From: Terfezia claveryi
Lineage: Eukaryota > Ascomycota > Pezizomycetes > Pezizales > Pezizaceae
Reading direction: 5' to 3'
Assembly (NCBI GenBank): GCA_015179025.1
Contig: WHUX01000091.1
Location: 124,001 to 188,000, forward strand
DNA length: 64,000 bases
A model generated the notes under the pieces. It was not told the origin of the DNA and did no database searches. It saw nothing but the letters and a program-made list of their open reading frames with translations. Positions within the stretch are counted from its first letter, which is position 1. The number at the start of each line of letters is the position of its first letter. Shown piece after piece: positions 47,696 through 59,315 of the stretch. The translations under genes were made by a program, and so were the position numbers.

Positions 47696-50003
47696 CATGA
47701 GGACAAAGTCAAGCGATTTTATGACGTTGAAAAGGTTTTCTCCTATATTGGCCATGGCATCTGGTCGGTTTGAGCTCTTGGATTCCATGGATTGGTGTTA
47801 TATATTAGATCATCACACTTTTCAACTCCCGCAATGTCTGAAGCAATAATATATAGCCTTACTTGTATTTTGAATTCATTATGGAGGAAATTCTTATGAA
47901 TGATGGCTACTGCAAACCTTCACTAGGGGATACATTAGCACGTGCACGGTGACTTTGTCACCTGCAGGCCGCCATGTCAACAATAGGACGCCATTTTTTC
48001 TCCCAATTTCCAATATCCTAAGGTGAGGTCGATAAAATGCCACGCATGCCACGTGAGCCAAACCCTAATTATCGTAGACCCTAAATTCAAATCATGGCAC
48101 GTGCGCAAGAACGCGTCGAGCCCCTGCGCTTGACCTTTCCTGGAAACCACTTTACGCGTGTCTCCACTCGAAAGAGCCGATGCAGCGCGTAGGGAAGACG
48201 CGACTTTCGGCGAGTACGCGTTTTATCATTTACAGAAATTGCGCCCGCATAATGAAAAATCCGATGCACAGTGACCGAATACGATGCAGGGAGAAATTGA
48301 GTTTGTTCTGATTCACTCCAGTGCTGAGTACCTTTAATGAGAATAACGGATGTTCTCGGGTCCTTCTTACCTGGCTTTCGCAAGGGGCGTCGATCTAGGT
48401 TGATCTGCTATAGCACTGTGTTATTGTGGTCCCTGGAAGCTGGCTTTTCTGTGAATAAATTCCTGCTGACGGGGCAAAATTCAATCACTTGGCTGTGACG
48501 AAGGGAGAATGAGAACGCCGCGTGTGAAAAAGGCTCCTTTACCCTGACCTGGGGACCTTCAGGCTTTCCTGCCCTTCATGCACCCTGCCGAGGGCTCTCG
48601 ATCAAACTCTAAGCCGTTTCCCGCAAGAGATCATAACCAATATCCTCTCACGAGTACATTCTTTATGAAAGCTGAGATCTCCAGCCAGCCAGCCAACCCC
48701 GGCCTTGCTGGGAGATATTAACAGAAGAGCATCTATGGAGTGTTTATTCGTGATGGCCTTCGGGTCTCCGGGCCTTCAAAGGCTACTCCGGTGGCGCACA
48801 GGAGCCAACTTCCCGCATGGTCCTTGAGCTTCAGAAAACTTGAGCTCTATCATCGGGCACATGCATGGAAAGGGGAAAACTCGGGGTGGGCGAAAAACTC
48901 CACCCTTGAAACCGAGATATCCATACTTCCATTTGCCATTTGCGCTCAATTTACTTACACGAGACAGTTCTATAATACTTTCATGGCTGGAGGGATCGCA
49001 GATAGGGCCAATCACAACCCCCGAGTTCAAGTTTATTTTTGCCGAGTAGTCCGCCCAAATATGTAGCTAGTCAGGGTTACTAAGGGTTGTCATTCACTAA
49101 GGTCAGCAAGCGACCGAGATTGCCTGCTCACCGCAGCAACTCCAAGCATGAGTTTTTCTTGATTGCGGGAGTCGTAGTATCACATTCGCACACAGGCAGC
49201 GGCGGAGTCCGCCCGCTGGGACTTTCTTGACGGCCGCTTTTCGGGCGTCCTGAGTTGACTGAAGGGCTGCTGCTTCCAGACTACTTAACTTTTCTAGGAC
49301 ATTGGCGCAAACATACCGGAGGCCTGCTAAAGTTGCTTCTGGCTTACACCAAATACCTCAGAGTGAAAGTGCTTGCAGGGCCCTTGTTGCTTGTTGCTAG
49401 GCGGTATCCCTTCCGCCGCTTCATCCCCAGCCCCCTCACTCGAACACTGCAAACCCTCAAACACATTAGACGGTTGTAGTCTACTGCAACCGTACCAGTA
49501 GTTCTTTCAACCCTCGCTCCAGCCCAGATATCGCATCCCACACCACCACCTCCACACACTGGCACATTGCGAGATTCTTCCTCTCGCAAGACATGCCAGT
49601 GCCCAACTAGCGAAGTACGGATCGACTGTCTAAGAGTGAGCAAGTTGTCGGGAGTGAATTGCGCAGTGCTCATTTCAATCAAGTGCTACGTTTCAACAGT
49701 CCAGCAGGTTACCCAGGCATTCTTCGAGTTTTCCTCCCCCGCTCTCTCTTGTTCGTCCACGGCTTTTCTTAGCGTTTGCATACTCGTTCTACTTCATTTC
49801 CTATCATCCAGGTAAGATCATAATTCCTTAGCCACTCATCGCTCTCCTCTGACACTCCGAAATGGTCTTGATAGGGTGCACGGCCAAGTTGCTGCAGGCA
49901 CTATAAGCAAGTACTTTACGCGTCCTTGACAACGACCTCTCACCCACCATCACCTTGCACGCCCATATCAAGGTCCAAAACAACACAAAAACAACCATCA
50001 CAG
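47696..50003. other. 2.3-kb intergenic region with MCB cluster
   Basis: No gene recognised. Features: inverted repeat GGTGAC-TTT-GTCACC at 47948-47962, three ACGCGT boxes at 48111, 48154 and 48216, TTACCCTGA at 48539, and ACGCGT at 49918-49923 close to the FHA gene. Several short ORFs at 48740-49815 overlap in different frames without domains; the tract may include FHA gene 5' leader. Confidence 0.5.
49918..49923. promoter_or_regulatory. MBF (MluI cell-cycle box) site upstream of FHA gene
   Basis: Perfect ACGCGT, 81 bp before the FHA protein start codon. Yeast Tos4 and Plm2, FHA proteins of similar layout, are SBF/MBF targets, so the site fits the gene. Regulation itself is inferred. Confidence 0.45.
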
Positions 50004-51588
50004 ATGGAGTCCTCACCCCCAGTGCAGGAGATAAAGAATGGATTAGGCGGTGCGAAAAGATCGGCACCTAGTTTGGGTGCACCATTCGAACCGGACTTCG
50101 ACTCCTCTCCACCGAAGCCGAAGAAAAGACTTGTACACAGGTCTTCCCCATTACAGCAAGACATCCAACAACGATACCCCTCGCCTTTACCCACATCATC
50201 CCTAGGTATCACGTCTTCACCCCCGCGTCCCACACTTCAGACCTGCCGGACATCCCCGTTTATTCCTCGTCGACCAGTTCTTCAAAGGAGCCATTCGACG
50301 GTCTCTGAGCGTGCTCCCCTAGGAGCATTGCCGGAGATATTGGTACCCGATAGTGGGGAGCCGATTCTGTTGGGGAGATCAAGCAATAGCTCACATTATC
50401 AATTGTCATTCAACCGGCATGTATCACGGCAGCATGTAAAAATTGTTTACGAGCAGGTTTCTCCTAAACCCACAATGCTCATTGAGTGCTTAGGAGCGAA
50501 TGGAGCCAAGATCCATTGTGATGGACATGTTTTTGAGCTTCGACAGGGTGATAAATTCACCTCTCAGACTGTGGACGCGGATATAATCTTGGATATCATG
50601 GATTCAAGGGTTTTGGTAAAATGGCCGAGGAGCGCACGGGAAGCATCCACTGCTACAACCACAACATTTCCATTACCTGGTTCTCAATGGGAAGAAAGTG
50701 AGGAACATTCGTCAAAGTCTCCTAAAGTTTTTGTGGGTAAAGATCTTAGTCAGGACTTTTCACCTCCGCCTTCGCCTTGTCCACGGCCCAAGGCAAACGC
50801 GCCCATTGTAAAGAAGGAGCCACTGCTGTCAGAATCCATGGTGACAGTCTATGAGGACGAACCGGAGAAGGAGGACGAGCATGATGACCAACCTGAGCTC
50901 CCAGAGCTCCCTCCAACAAAGCGTAAGGAATCGCCCCCGAAGAAATCTGAGGATAATAACCAGTCCGAGAGTGAACTCAGCGAGCTAGATTTGGAATCTG
51001 ATGAAGATGAGAATGTTCTGGACTCCAAATTTCTATTTAGCTTTTGTCCTCAGTCTGATCTTCCACCTATGCTACCGTCTGGTCCGAAAAAGACATCTTC
51101 CAAGAAACGGGATCGGGTTCCCCTGAAGTCAAGTTCACCCCCAGCAGTCCAGTCGAGAGATAACAGCCTTAGCCCATCAAAGTCCAGATTTCTTGTCAAC
51201 CACTTGAGTAACCAACTGGCCTTTGCTCGTGTCTCTTCAACTCCAGTATCCGAGATACTGATAAATCTTCCACCTTCGATTTCAAACACCATCACCCGGG
51301 AATCATTGATTGGAATTTTATCCTCCATTGCATGGATTGGTGAAATCCGTCGAAGTGGAAAGGACGCAGCTGGGAAACCTCTTGAAAGTGAATATTATTA
51401 CATATCCGAAGAAGATAGAGACGAAGAGAGAAGGAATGCGGTAGAGCAGGGTTTGCGAAAACCAGGTTTGAGGGCTTGTCGTAAGACCCATAAGGTAGGC
51501 CTTTTCTTTGTTAGTGAACTTTCTTATACTAGGTAGGAGCTAACCCCATATCAAGCAATATTTCTGGAGGAAACCGAAACTTCATTGA
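50004..51588 (+). CDS. FHA-domain nuclear protein (Tos4/Plm2-like)
   Basis: Two exons, 50004-51494 and 51556-51588; the second codes only QYFWRKPKLH and stop, with a CTAAC branch-like site shortly before its acceptor. 507 aa. The open frame extends upstream to a TTG at 49926, but ATG 50004 is the first methionine. One FHA domain: ILLGRSSNSSHYQLSF (about 121), the phospho-threonine-binding SRQH (about 141-144) and ECLGANGAKIHCDG. Either side is disordered, rich in SP/TP and basic patches (SPPKPKKRL, PPTKRKESPPKK). The C-terminal conserved block is ILINLPPSISNTITRESLIGIL...WIGEIRRSGKDAAG...YYYISEEDRDEERR. FHA domains bind phosphothreonine; in yeast Tos4/Plm2 act at the G1/S transition and in replication stress. 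The Tos4/Plm2 comparison rests on layout. Confidence 0.82.
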
Positions 51589-54001
51589 ATCCTTGACGAC
51601 GTCAGAGAAGAAGGAATTGATATATGCCATTTTTTTCCCAATTTAGTTTACTTCCACCTTCCATGTTCTAGTCTCATCAGCCATCAATTATGACTTTCGA
51701 AAATATAACGTGGTGTACGCTTGGGTTCGATAATTTTCATTCAAGGTAGGGTAATCTGGGAAGGAATTTCGTACGAAAAGGGTTCTGGGGTTTAGGTTTT
51801 TAGGATCCGGAGGACAGAAAAAGTAAGCTGGTATTATATGTTGCTTGCTCCTGGGTTCGCTTTTCTTTCATTGTTTGCTTCTTCCTCTCACACCGTGGCT
51901 TCATGCGGCACTGTTTGCTACTACTGATCACACAGTTAGATTCCGTAATTGCCATACCCCGTGACTCTTTTATAGCTCTGCTTTTCATTGTGGTGTTTTG
52001 CCCCTGTAGTTTTCTCCCCTTTGTTTGTTTTTGTCAGTGTCTTTTGGTATTGGATCGGGCGGGTCGGTGATTCGGCAGGCAGTTGGGGCGATTGGATATG
52101 AAAAGGAATACTTGTCAGGCAATGAAAAGTGATGAATACAGGGTAGAATATACGTATGAAATGAACGATTTGAGGAAATTCGGTTCTTTTCCATTTGTTA
52201 GAGACGGTTGCCAATGACGAACCTTGGGGTGCCTTACGTCATCACAAAGGTTGTGTTTGCAGTAAACACACTGCCTGTTGTGGAAACCGTACTGCGATAA
52301 CCGTACTAGAGCTAATTAGGCGATCAAACATTCGCTGATATACGTATACGTCAAACAAACTGCGAGTGATTATGTACAACCCCCAGTCGCTATCACCAAC
52401 AGGATACAGGATAAGATCACGGTTTGCTGTGCCAATGGACTATTTAGGGTTAAGGGAAACTATGGGCTGAGGGTAACAGCATTGCTAACTATGCTAGGAA
52501 GAATTCGTTAAGTTCTCATGTGCCTCGTTTGCACGAACATTGTTCACTAATTGACTAAGGGAAGAGGGCTCCAGGCCCCCAAATCTCCGTTCAATAGCCC
52601 GTTCCATAGCACGGACCATGGCACTTGAGGCGAGACTCTGTTGACAAAGATTTTTGCACAGATTCATACCGGGAATTGCGGATCAATTGTGATCTACCGC
52701 ACAAGCAAGGGGTATAGCTACTGGTACCTTTTTCTACTACAGGTATGCGGTTTCAAGACGGATAGGTAGGTTTTTTTAACCAACGTCCCTGAATGAATCG
52801 AGTCGGAGTTGAGCTTGATACCCGGATTGTTTTGGAGGCGGAATAGGTAGAATTGGTGTTCGTGTTGGATAAGATGGATCTGGGAACTGATACAACAGAA
52901 TGATTAGGAGTACTGAAACGTAGAGTCCAGCTTTAAACAACCCGAAACAATAGAAGGCCGTGCTCAATGTTCCGACTGGTTCCAGGTGAACGTTGAACTG
53001 GAAGCGATAGACGGGGTAATACGCTATATTCCTACCATACTCCATACGCGACTCTTGAGATATTCGACATGTAATCTTAACAGTCTTCGGGATTATGATA
53101 CGAATTACTACAACCGGAATGCTCCTTCTATTATACGATAGAGGGAAGGAAGGGCTTGGGACTTTGGCACTGTGAGATTGAACAAGCCACGATGCCCAGG
53201 TTCAGCTGCAGTTCACGAACGGTTCTGGTAAAAATAAGACCCGAGAACCCGCCTGCACATATCTACACGACGCAACACTCGTCGTTGTTGAGATGAGTTC
53301 TGGCATTGCCGAACAAGGGTATCCCAACCCCTGCCTCAAGGAAGACCAAAGGGGTATAATTCAGGCACGCAAGGGATAATTTGGTTCGATAGCGCAGGAT
53401 GTTAATTTAGCCAAGGGTGGATGTCAAGGGGCAAAGCATGATATGTCGTTCCGAGACATACAGGAAACTGGTAAAGAGTTTCGCAGGCCAGAGGACATCG
53501 ACGCACTGACTCGTCAGGGGACGCATTGGCCTTCCTGAGGGATGATACGAGAATGTGCGTGAGCTTCACGGTGATGGTACTCTCTGTCAGCAGGCTTCTA
53601 GCTTGAGGGAAACAATGAAACAATGACAGAATGGGTCGAAAGCGAACCTTTGTTTTCATATCAAATTTCCTGGTTATGTGCTTTGAGGGCCAGTAACGGT
53701 ATTCCTTGTTTCTCACGCTGCATACTATTGGGCTGTACAACAGGGATTGGAGAGATAAACAGTCCTGTCACGTCTCTGTGAGGGAGCCTCAATTTTCTTA
53801 TCCTGCTGTTCCAACAGAAACCGACCGACTCGATCACAACCCCTTTCCCAGGCAGGTTTACTGTTGTTAATCCATGTTCCATTAAGCTGTTTTCTTCATC
53901 CCTTGCTTTAACATTTGATCTTGATTTATCTTCCTACCCTTCGCAGGTGCTCCCCATTACCTTTCTCCTTCTTCTTTTCGGAGGCATGAAAGGCAGTGGC
54001 A
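51589..54001. other. 2.4-kb intergenic region, no gene seen
   Basis: Contains a TTACGTCA (ATF/CRE) site at 52235-52242 and, 10 bp on, a forkhead-like inverted pair TGTGTTT/AAACACA at 52253-52271. GAGGGTAA occurs at about 52469. Open frames are short and overlapping. Confidence 0.5.
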
Positions 54002-55831
54002 ATGCTCATGACTGGTAGAAATTCATTTTCTATCACGACCCCTCGTCCGTCCATGGACGAGAGGGCTGATTGCCCTTCACCGAAAGAGAAGGGTACTGGT
54101 TTCAAATCGTTTTTCTCACGACTTGGAGGGAAGCGTCTATCGCTTCCGCAATTGCAAAATCTCGAAGTGAATAATGGTCCCACGTCAGCAACGCTACCAA
54201 ACCAACTGTTATCGCCTACGAGGTCAATCACTCCAAGCCCTTCGAAAAATTCACATGATGCCCCTCCTTTGTTCGTGGCCTATCCACAGGCCATTAAGGC
54301 TGCTGCGCTGGCTGCACTTACGACTTCATCAGATACGATCTTACGACGAAATTTGGAACAAAAGAACCGGGAAAAGAAGGGTGGTTCGAGGCTGGCACAG
54401 AGAGCAAGATCTTACTCAAGAGTTGAAATGGAATGGACTCAGAAGATGTTCCTTTTGGTCCCTAACATGTTGCTACAATATAGTGGAGAGGGTGCAGTTG
54501 ATAGAATGCCGGAGAAGATCCTGCAGCTTACTGCAACGTCTGTTGCATTCGCTAGCGATATAATACCTGGAAGACCATACGTCCTGCAGGTTTCACAAAA
54601 TGCAAATGCGGACGGCTCACCTATTACGGAAGACAACAGGAGGGGAAAAATCAAGCTCCCCTGGAAGAACTCTACGAAACATGTTGCTGTTTCATTTTTG
54701 CTCATTTTTGATACAGCTAAAGAGATGGACTCGTGGATGGGGTGTATTCGGGTTGAGGCGGCCAAGTTAGCTGGGACCTATATTGAGGAAAAGGAAGAAG
54801 AACCAGAGCAGCGTGTGCCTCGGGCTCTATCTCGCAGGATTAGTATCAGGCGAGACCATGAAGAGGATGATACCTTTGACTTGGATACTTCGCATCGGTT
54901 TTCTCGATATTCTAGGAATTCTCGGGCGTCTCTCGACGCAGGGACCTCGGTTACTACAGCCGTTTCTTCGGAACAGGTCACACTGAACCGTCTCCGTGGG
55001 AGCAGGTCTTATATGTCCATGAGTTCTAATGGAAGAGGTACAGTCCATGGAACTTCTCCTGAGACCAGCCCAGAAAGACCATCAGGTCAGGCTGGGAGTA
55101 CTCGAAGAAGATCTGGCTTTCCTGGCGCTCCATCGCATTCTAGGTCGTCGATGGAGTTGAGGAGTAATGGACCGGCCTCTCCACGACGCTCCATTGAGCG
55201 CATCCCTACCCGAGCGCCGTCGCCATGCTCCTCCTCTTTTTATTCCTCTGTACGCTTTCCTGTACCTTCTACGGGCTGGAAAGTACAAATCCCATCACCT
55301 ACTCCACCCACATCGAAACGCAACTCTGCGTACAGCAACAATTCAGTGGAGAGTACAGGGACAAGGCCAGCCGTGCGGCGAAGCTCCGCGACCTGCGCAA
55401 AACCACAATTTAGACCAGAATTTACCGTCAACCAAAGATCGTATTCGTCTACCTATGTACGCACACGCCCGACGTCAATGATAGATTCACGTCCGTCCTT
55501 GGAAGTACCAAGATCTATCAGCACTTTACCACACAATAATTCATTACCATTATCGGAGCAAAGAAACCTACAAAGACGGTCAATGACGGCTTTGGGAAGC
55601 AGGCCGGATTATGGGATCGGGCCCCCGGCATTTCCACCTCCGCAAATCCCATTACCGGAGCTGCCGCCAGAGGGATATAATGTGCTCAACTCCCGACGAA
55701 AGAGTATTCAACAAGGATCAGGGGACAAACGGGTAGTAAGCAATGGCTCGGCTCAGACACTTAGAATCGGTGGTCCAATTCTTGGGAATAGGCACTCATT
55801 TCAGGCATTTACAAAGCCGGACAACTTGTGA
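54002..55831 (+). CDS. PH-domain-containing, Ser/Arg-rich protein
   Basis: Single exon, 609 aa from ATG 54002 (54008 also possible; the frame opens at a GTG 53996). A short N-terminal Ser/Pro region contains FKSFFSRLGGKRLSLP. A PH-like domain spans about residues 140-260: WTQKMFLLVPNMLLQYS, MPEKILQLTATSVAFASD, YVLQVSQNAN, VSFLLIFDTAKEMDSWMGCIRVEAAKL, with the final tryptophan-containing helix typical of PH domains. The remaining 350 residues are disordered, with many RRxS and SP sites and a Pro run (PPAFPPPQIPLPELPP). This architecture is common in Pezizomycotina and probably membrane-associated; function is unknown. Confidence 0.82.
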   Translation: MLMTGRNSFSITTPRPSMDERADCPSPKEKGTGFKSFFSRLGGKRLSLPQLQNLEVNNGPTSATLPNQLLSPTRSITPSPSKNSHDAPPLFVAYPQAIKAAALAALTTSSDTILRRNLEQKNREKKGGSRLAQRARSYSRVEMEWTQKMFLLVPNMLLQYSGEGAVDRMPEKILQLTATSVAFASDIIPGRPYVLQVSQNANADGSPITEDNRRGKIKLPWKNSTKHVAVSFLLIFDTAKEMDSWMGCIRVEAAKLAGTYIEEKEEEPEQRVPRALSRRISIRRDHEEDDTFDLDTSHRFSRYSRNSRASLDAGTSVTTAVSSEQVTLNRLRGSRSYMSMSSNGRGTVHGTSPETSPERPSGQAGSTRRRSGFPGAPSHSRSSMELRSNGPASPRRSIERIPTRAPSPCSSSFYSSVRFPVPSTGWKVQIPSPTPPTSKRNSAYSNNSVESTGTRPAVRRSSATCAKPQFRPEFTVNQRSYSSTYVRTRPTSMIDSRPSLEVPRSISTLPHNNSLPLSEQRNLQRRSMTALGSRPDYGIGPPAFPPPQIPLPELPPEGYNVLNSRRKSIQQGSGDKRVVSNGSAQTLRIGGPILGNRHSFQAFTKPDNL

Positions 55832-56276
55832 AAATGCATAGTTTAGGGAATGCAGAGGAGTTGGGTGAAGAGAAGAGCAATTGCTTGTATTTTGGATCAG
55901 GTGTATCAGCTCTGGATAGTCATTCATATTTCTTTCAGAATGGGCATCTCAACTGGATTTTTGGGGTCATATCTTCGTTCTGCCAGCGAGCGAGTGCGGG
56001 ATCTTTTTTTATATCCTCTGTTTCTTTGTGTGGTTTCCATTTATGTGGGTAGGGCATCCTTCATTTTTCTATATTTCGTTGCACTTGCATGCATGGGCGC
56101 TTTTCTATATTTTTTTTTGTGGGTGTCGGTTGAAGCGTCTTCTTTTTGGCTTACCTCGAGGTTGTCCTTGTATTACTACTTATCTGCATTCTCTAACACA
56201 TTTTATGCGTGCTCTTCTAATCATTAATTGTCTCGGGTGGGCTGTAGCGGTGGCTGTGAATGACTAAAGTCCTATA

Positions 56277-56292
56277 GTCTGGCTAGCCAGAC
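56277..56292. repeat. Perfect 16-bp palindrome GTCTGGCTAGCCAGAC
   Basis: Two family termini back to back with no interior, preceded by TA. It reads as the minimal remnant of a TAGTCTGG element. Confidence 0.75.
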
Positions 56293-56585
56293 AAAAGTCC
56301 TAGTATCTGAAATATATAGAATATAGTTAGAGTAGAATTTAAGTACTCCGTACAGTACTACTATATACATATATTTATACTCACACCAAAAGTCTTTAGC
56401 TCCTTTTGGTTTGGTAATCTTGCATATGCAATGAGTATGCAACGCGTGCAGCTTGGCATTATTCAGCTCCAAAATGGTACAGAACAAAACGGGTCCTCCC
56501 CTGTGCCACATGTGGCTACATATTTTGCTGCATGCTGCTCTAGCCTATTTTTGGTATAGGGGGGTTCATAGTCTGCTTGCTACCA

Positions 56586-56668
56586 TATTCTGGTTGGCAC
56601 AAGCCTCTCATAGAGAACAGCACCTGCATAAACCAGTCTCTATTGAGAGGCTTATGCCAACCAGACTA
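56586..56668. mobile_element. About 80-bp MITE-like element with about 26-bp near-perfect arms
   Basis: CTGGTTGGCACAAGCCTCTC (from 56590) is matched by the reverse complement of GAGAGGCTTATGCCAACCAG (to 56664) with one mismatch and one bulge, around a loop of only about 23 nt. TA flanks both ends. The whole unit would fold as one hairpin. Confidence 0.75.
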
Positions 56669-56717
56669 TAAACCACTAACCTTCATATTCCAATTGGACA
56701 CCTGCAAGCTACCTACC

Positions 56718-56930
56718 TAGTCTGGTTAGCACAAGTAAGCTTGTCTGTATCTTTGCTCTTTCCTTTTTGTGGTAGGTTGTATTACTAGTTGTAGGTAGAT
56801 TAGCGTCGGATTTTGAGAGTATGATTTAGATACAAGCAAGGAGTCTTATTCACCAGTTTTCTCGGTAGTAGCTGTTGACCTATGGCTTATTAAAGAGGCG
56901 CAGAACAAAGCACAAAGTGCCAACCAGACA
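56718..56930. mobile_element. 213-bp MITE-like element, TAGTCTGGTTAGCAC / GTGCCAACCAGACA
   Basis: Inverted ends of 14-15 bp with one internal mismatch bound a 213-bp non-coding unit. Another right end, GTGCAACCAGACTA, occurs at 57052-57065. Confidence 0.55.
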
Positions 56931-57697
56931 ACAGAACAAAAGTCTTTTCCCTTTATTGTATATGTAGTCATTGCATGCATTAAGGTTGGCATATGCATGG
57001 GCATTCGCGCATGTTATGGATATGGCTATGGTCTCCCACAGGAGGAGGGTCGTGCAACCAGACTAATGGTCTCCGTGCCAACTACAACTAGACTACTTAA
57101 TGTACCTATTTTACTAGTCTTTTCTACCGATGATTGGGATGATCTTGGTCAAGCCAGGCTATTTATGTGATGTGGGGGATATGAATCTATTATTGAAATA
57201 TATATATCCGATATTCTTCCATCTAGAGTACCAGTAACTCCACTCCAAGCATCGTCATGCGTCATGTCATGTCGTCATAAGCGTTGTTGTGCTTGCAATG
57301 CCCAGATATTCCCTTAGCTCAAAGCTCGTCAGCGTATATCTTAGACTATGCCGGGATGATCCACCGTATGTGTCCTTTCGAACTTGAGCATACACCGAAA
57401 TATATTCCAGGGCTATCAACCCAACCCAACCTAGCAAGATACCTCAAAAACCAGTTGCACATTTTCATTTGTTCTGCAGCTGGCAAACAGAGATCCTTTC
57501 TTCAGACCATCATCCTCTCAACTCTTGTCCGCTTGCCAAAGCAGGGGGACAGGAAATCCTGTAGCCTTTATAGCCGTCAATTTTTGAAGGTTTGATGAGC
57601 CCACTTTTATGCAGCTCATGCTCCAACTTTAAGTTGGATGAAACCTATTCCTGATTCCTGACACACTATCATAGGGAAATAAACAAAACCATCGAAA

Positions 57698-58701
57698 ATG
57701 GCAGCTCCAGCACAGCAGGGAAATCCCCAGCCTACGCCGGCGGCTCTGGCAGTTGCCAAATTTCTCAAATCCCAGGATCTTAAGATGCGGACATGTATTC
57801 TCAACGGCCAGCGAAAGGACCTTTTCAAGGGTAAGTGCAAGGCATGCCCCTCCTTCCATATCTATCAACGACTCCTCAGAACGCACAGATTAACGCCCCA
57901 CCCTACATAGTGAAACGTGCAATCCGTGCTCTTGAATCCCCTGCCTACGACGCCGCCCAGAAGAAAAACCCCATCATGCCCTCCGTCACCAACCGTGCGC
58001 AAGCCGAAGACGCTTTTCGCCTCATGCCACTTAACCTCCTCGCCCTCCGTGTCTCCAAAGCCGACGCTGCCGGCGCCGACAATGACCACGGACACTCGCA
58101 CGGTGGTGCAGGGGGGAAGCCAGCGAAGCGAGTCAAGGGTCTCTGGACAGTAAAGATTGAGCAGCAGCAAGAGATCCGGGATGAGCTATACTACACTTGG
58201 TTCTACGAGGGTCCACAATGGAAGAACACGCTTATGGCGATCGGGGTACTGATTGTGTTGCTTGCGATTGTCATGTTCCCGCTTTGGCCGCCGGTTATGA
58301 GATTGGGAGTCTGGTATTTGAGTATGGGTATGTTGGGACTGTTGGGGTTGTTCTTCTTGATGGCCATCTTTAGGTTGATTCTGTTTTGTATTACGTATTT
58401 TGCGCTGTCGCCGGGGTTGTGGCTATATCCAAATTTGTTTGAGGATGTGGGGTTCTTTGATTCGTTTAGGCCAGTGTGGGCGTGGCATAAGGTATGGGAT
58501 CTTCCAACCCCGTGACCAAATTACCTAGGAGACATTGCTAACGAATGGGAACAGGTCAAGAAGCCAAAGCAGAAGAAGTTCAAGAAGGACGGTGATAACC
58601 TTGCTGCCGCTATTGCTACCGACGCCGCCCCAGGCGGGAAGCCTGCATTATCCTCTGCGTCCTCCCAGCGGGACTTGAGGCCTAAGGTTGAGGACGGTTA
58701 G
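57698..58701 (+). CDS. SEC62: ER translocation protein Sec62
   Basis: Subunit of the Sec62/63 complex for post-translational import through Sec61 in the ER membrane. Three exons: 57698-57830, 57911-58491 and 58555-58701, giving 286 aa. The N-terminal cytosolic domain has ALAVAKFLKSQDLKMRTCIL and VKRAIRALESP. Before the membrane come a His-rich acidic linker (DNDHGHSHGG) and the conserved LWTVKIEQQQEIRDELYYTWFYEGPQ. Two TM helices follow: TLMAIGVLIVLLAIVMFPLW and GMLGLLGLFFLMAIFRLILF. The tail is lysine-rich (KKPKQKKFKKD), as in Sec62 proteins that contact Sec63 or ribosomes. No irregularities. Confidence 0.95.
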
Positions 58702-59315
58702 ATTTAGTGCATTCGGGAAGTTACTCGGGGACTAGAAGCAGAGCGGCATATCTATTGCTTTAGATTATATGGACATGCAGTACGGGGAGTTTTTACGAAT
58801 CGGGCGGAGGGGATTAATTGACTCTTATATTTCATGCATCGATTGGTTTGGTAAAAGAAGTAATGTCACGATATGCTTTTCTGGGGTTGAGTTGTATTGG
58901 CCTGGCCTGGCTTGGGTTTTTCCTTGCAGTTTCTTTTTTTTCTTCGCCGATTTGTGTGTTGGCTACCTTATGCTAGCATGTTGGTAAAATTGTCTGCAAT
59001 GATTGATACATCTTCTTAACGTTCAGCAGGTGAATTCGCGCTGTAAGAAAACTTGAACATGTAATGTACAGCCTCTGGCGGCAGCAGCAAAGTTACCCTG
59101 AGCCCAGATGTCAGCTGCTAGCCAAGATTGCGCACGTGCCCGGCCTTAGCTTCCCACATGGCAATCCGTCCTTTCGTGCCACGCCCCCATCTCGCATCTT
59201 GCAGACAATCATGCCCGAAGAAAACAGATCACCACACTTCGAAGCTATCGGAATGCGCATGCGCGATAGGGATACCTGTGCGGTACTGTAATAGATCTCG
59301 GTTGAAGGAACTAGG
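58702..59315. other. Spacer upstream of MTC6
   Basis: 614 bp between two plus-strand genes. TTACCCTGA at 59093-59101 is 223 bp before the MTC6 start. No gene seen. Confidence 0.5.

Larger units (their letters stand above)
55832..57697. other. Intergenic region with a cluster of short inverted-repeat elements
   Basis: 1.9 kb between the PH gene and SEC62. Holds at least four members or ends of the TAGTCTGGTTGGCAC family (about 56275-57065) in various orientations. No gene recognised. Confidence 0.6.

Noticed and set aside
48087..48383. 98-codon minus-strand ORF over the ACGCGT cluster
   Set aside because: Basic, featureless product with no domain; the ACGCGT boxes alone do not support a gene.
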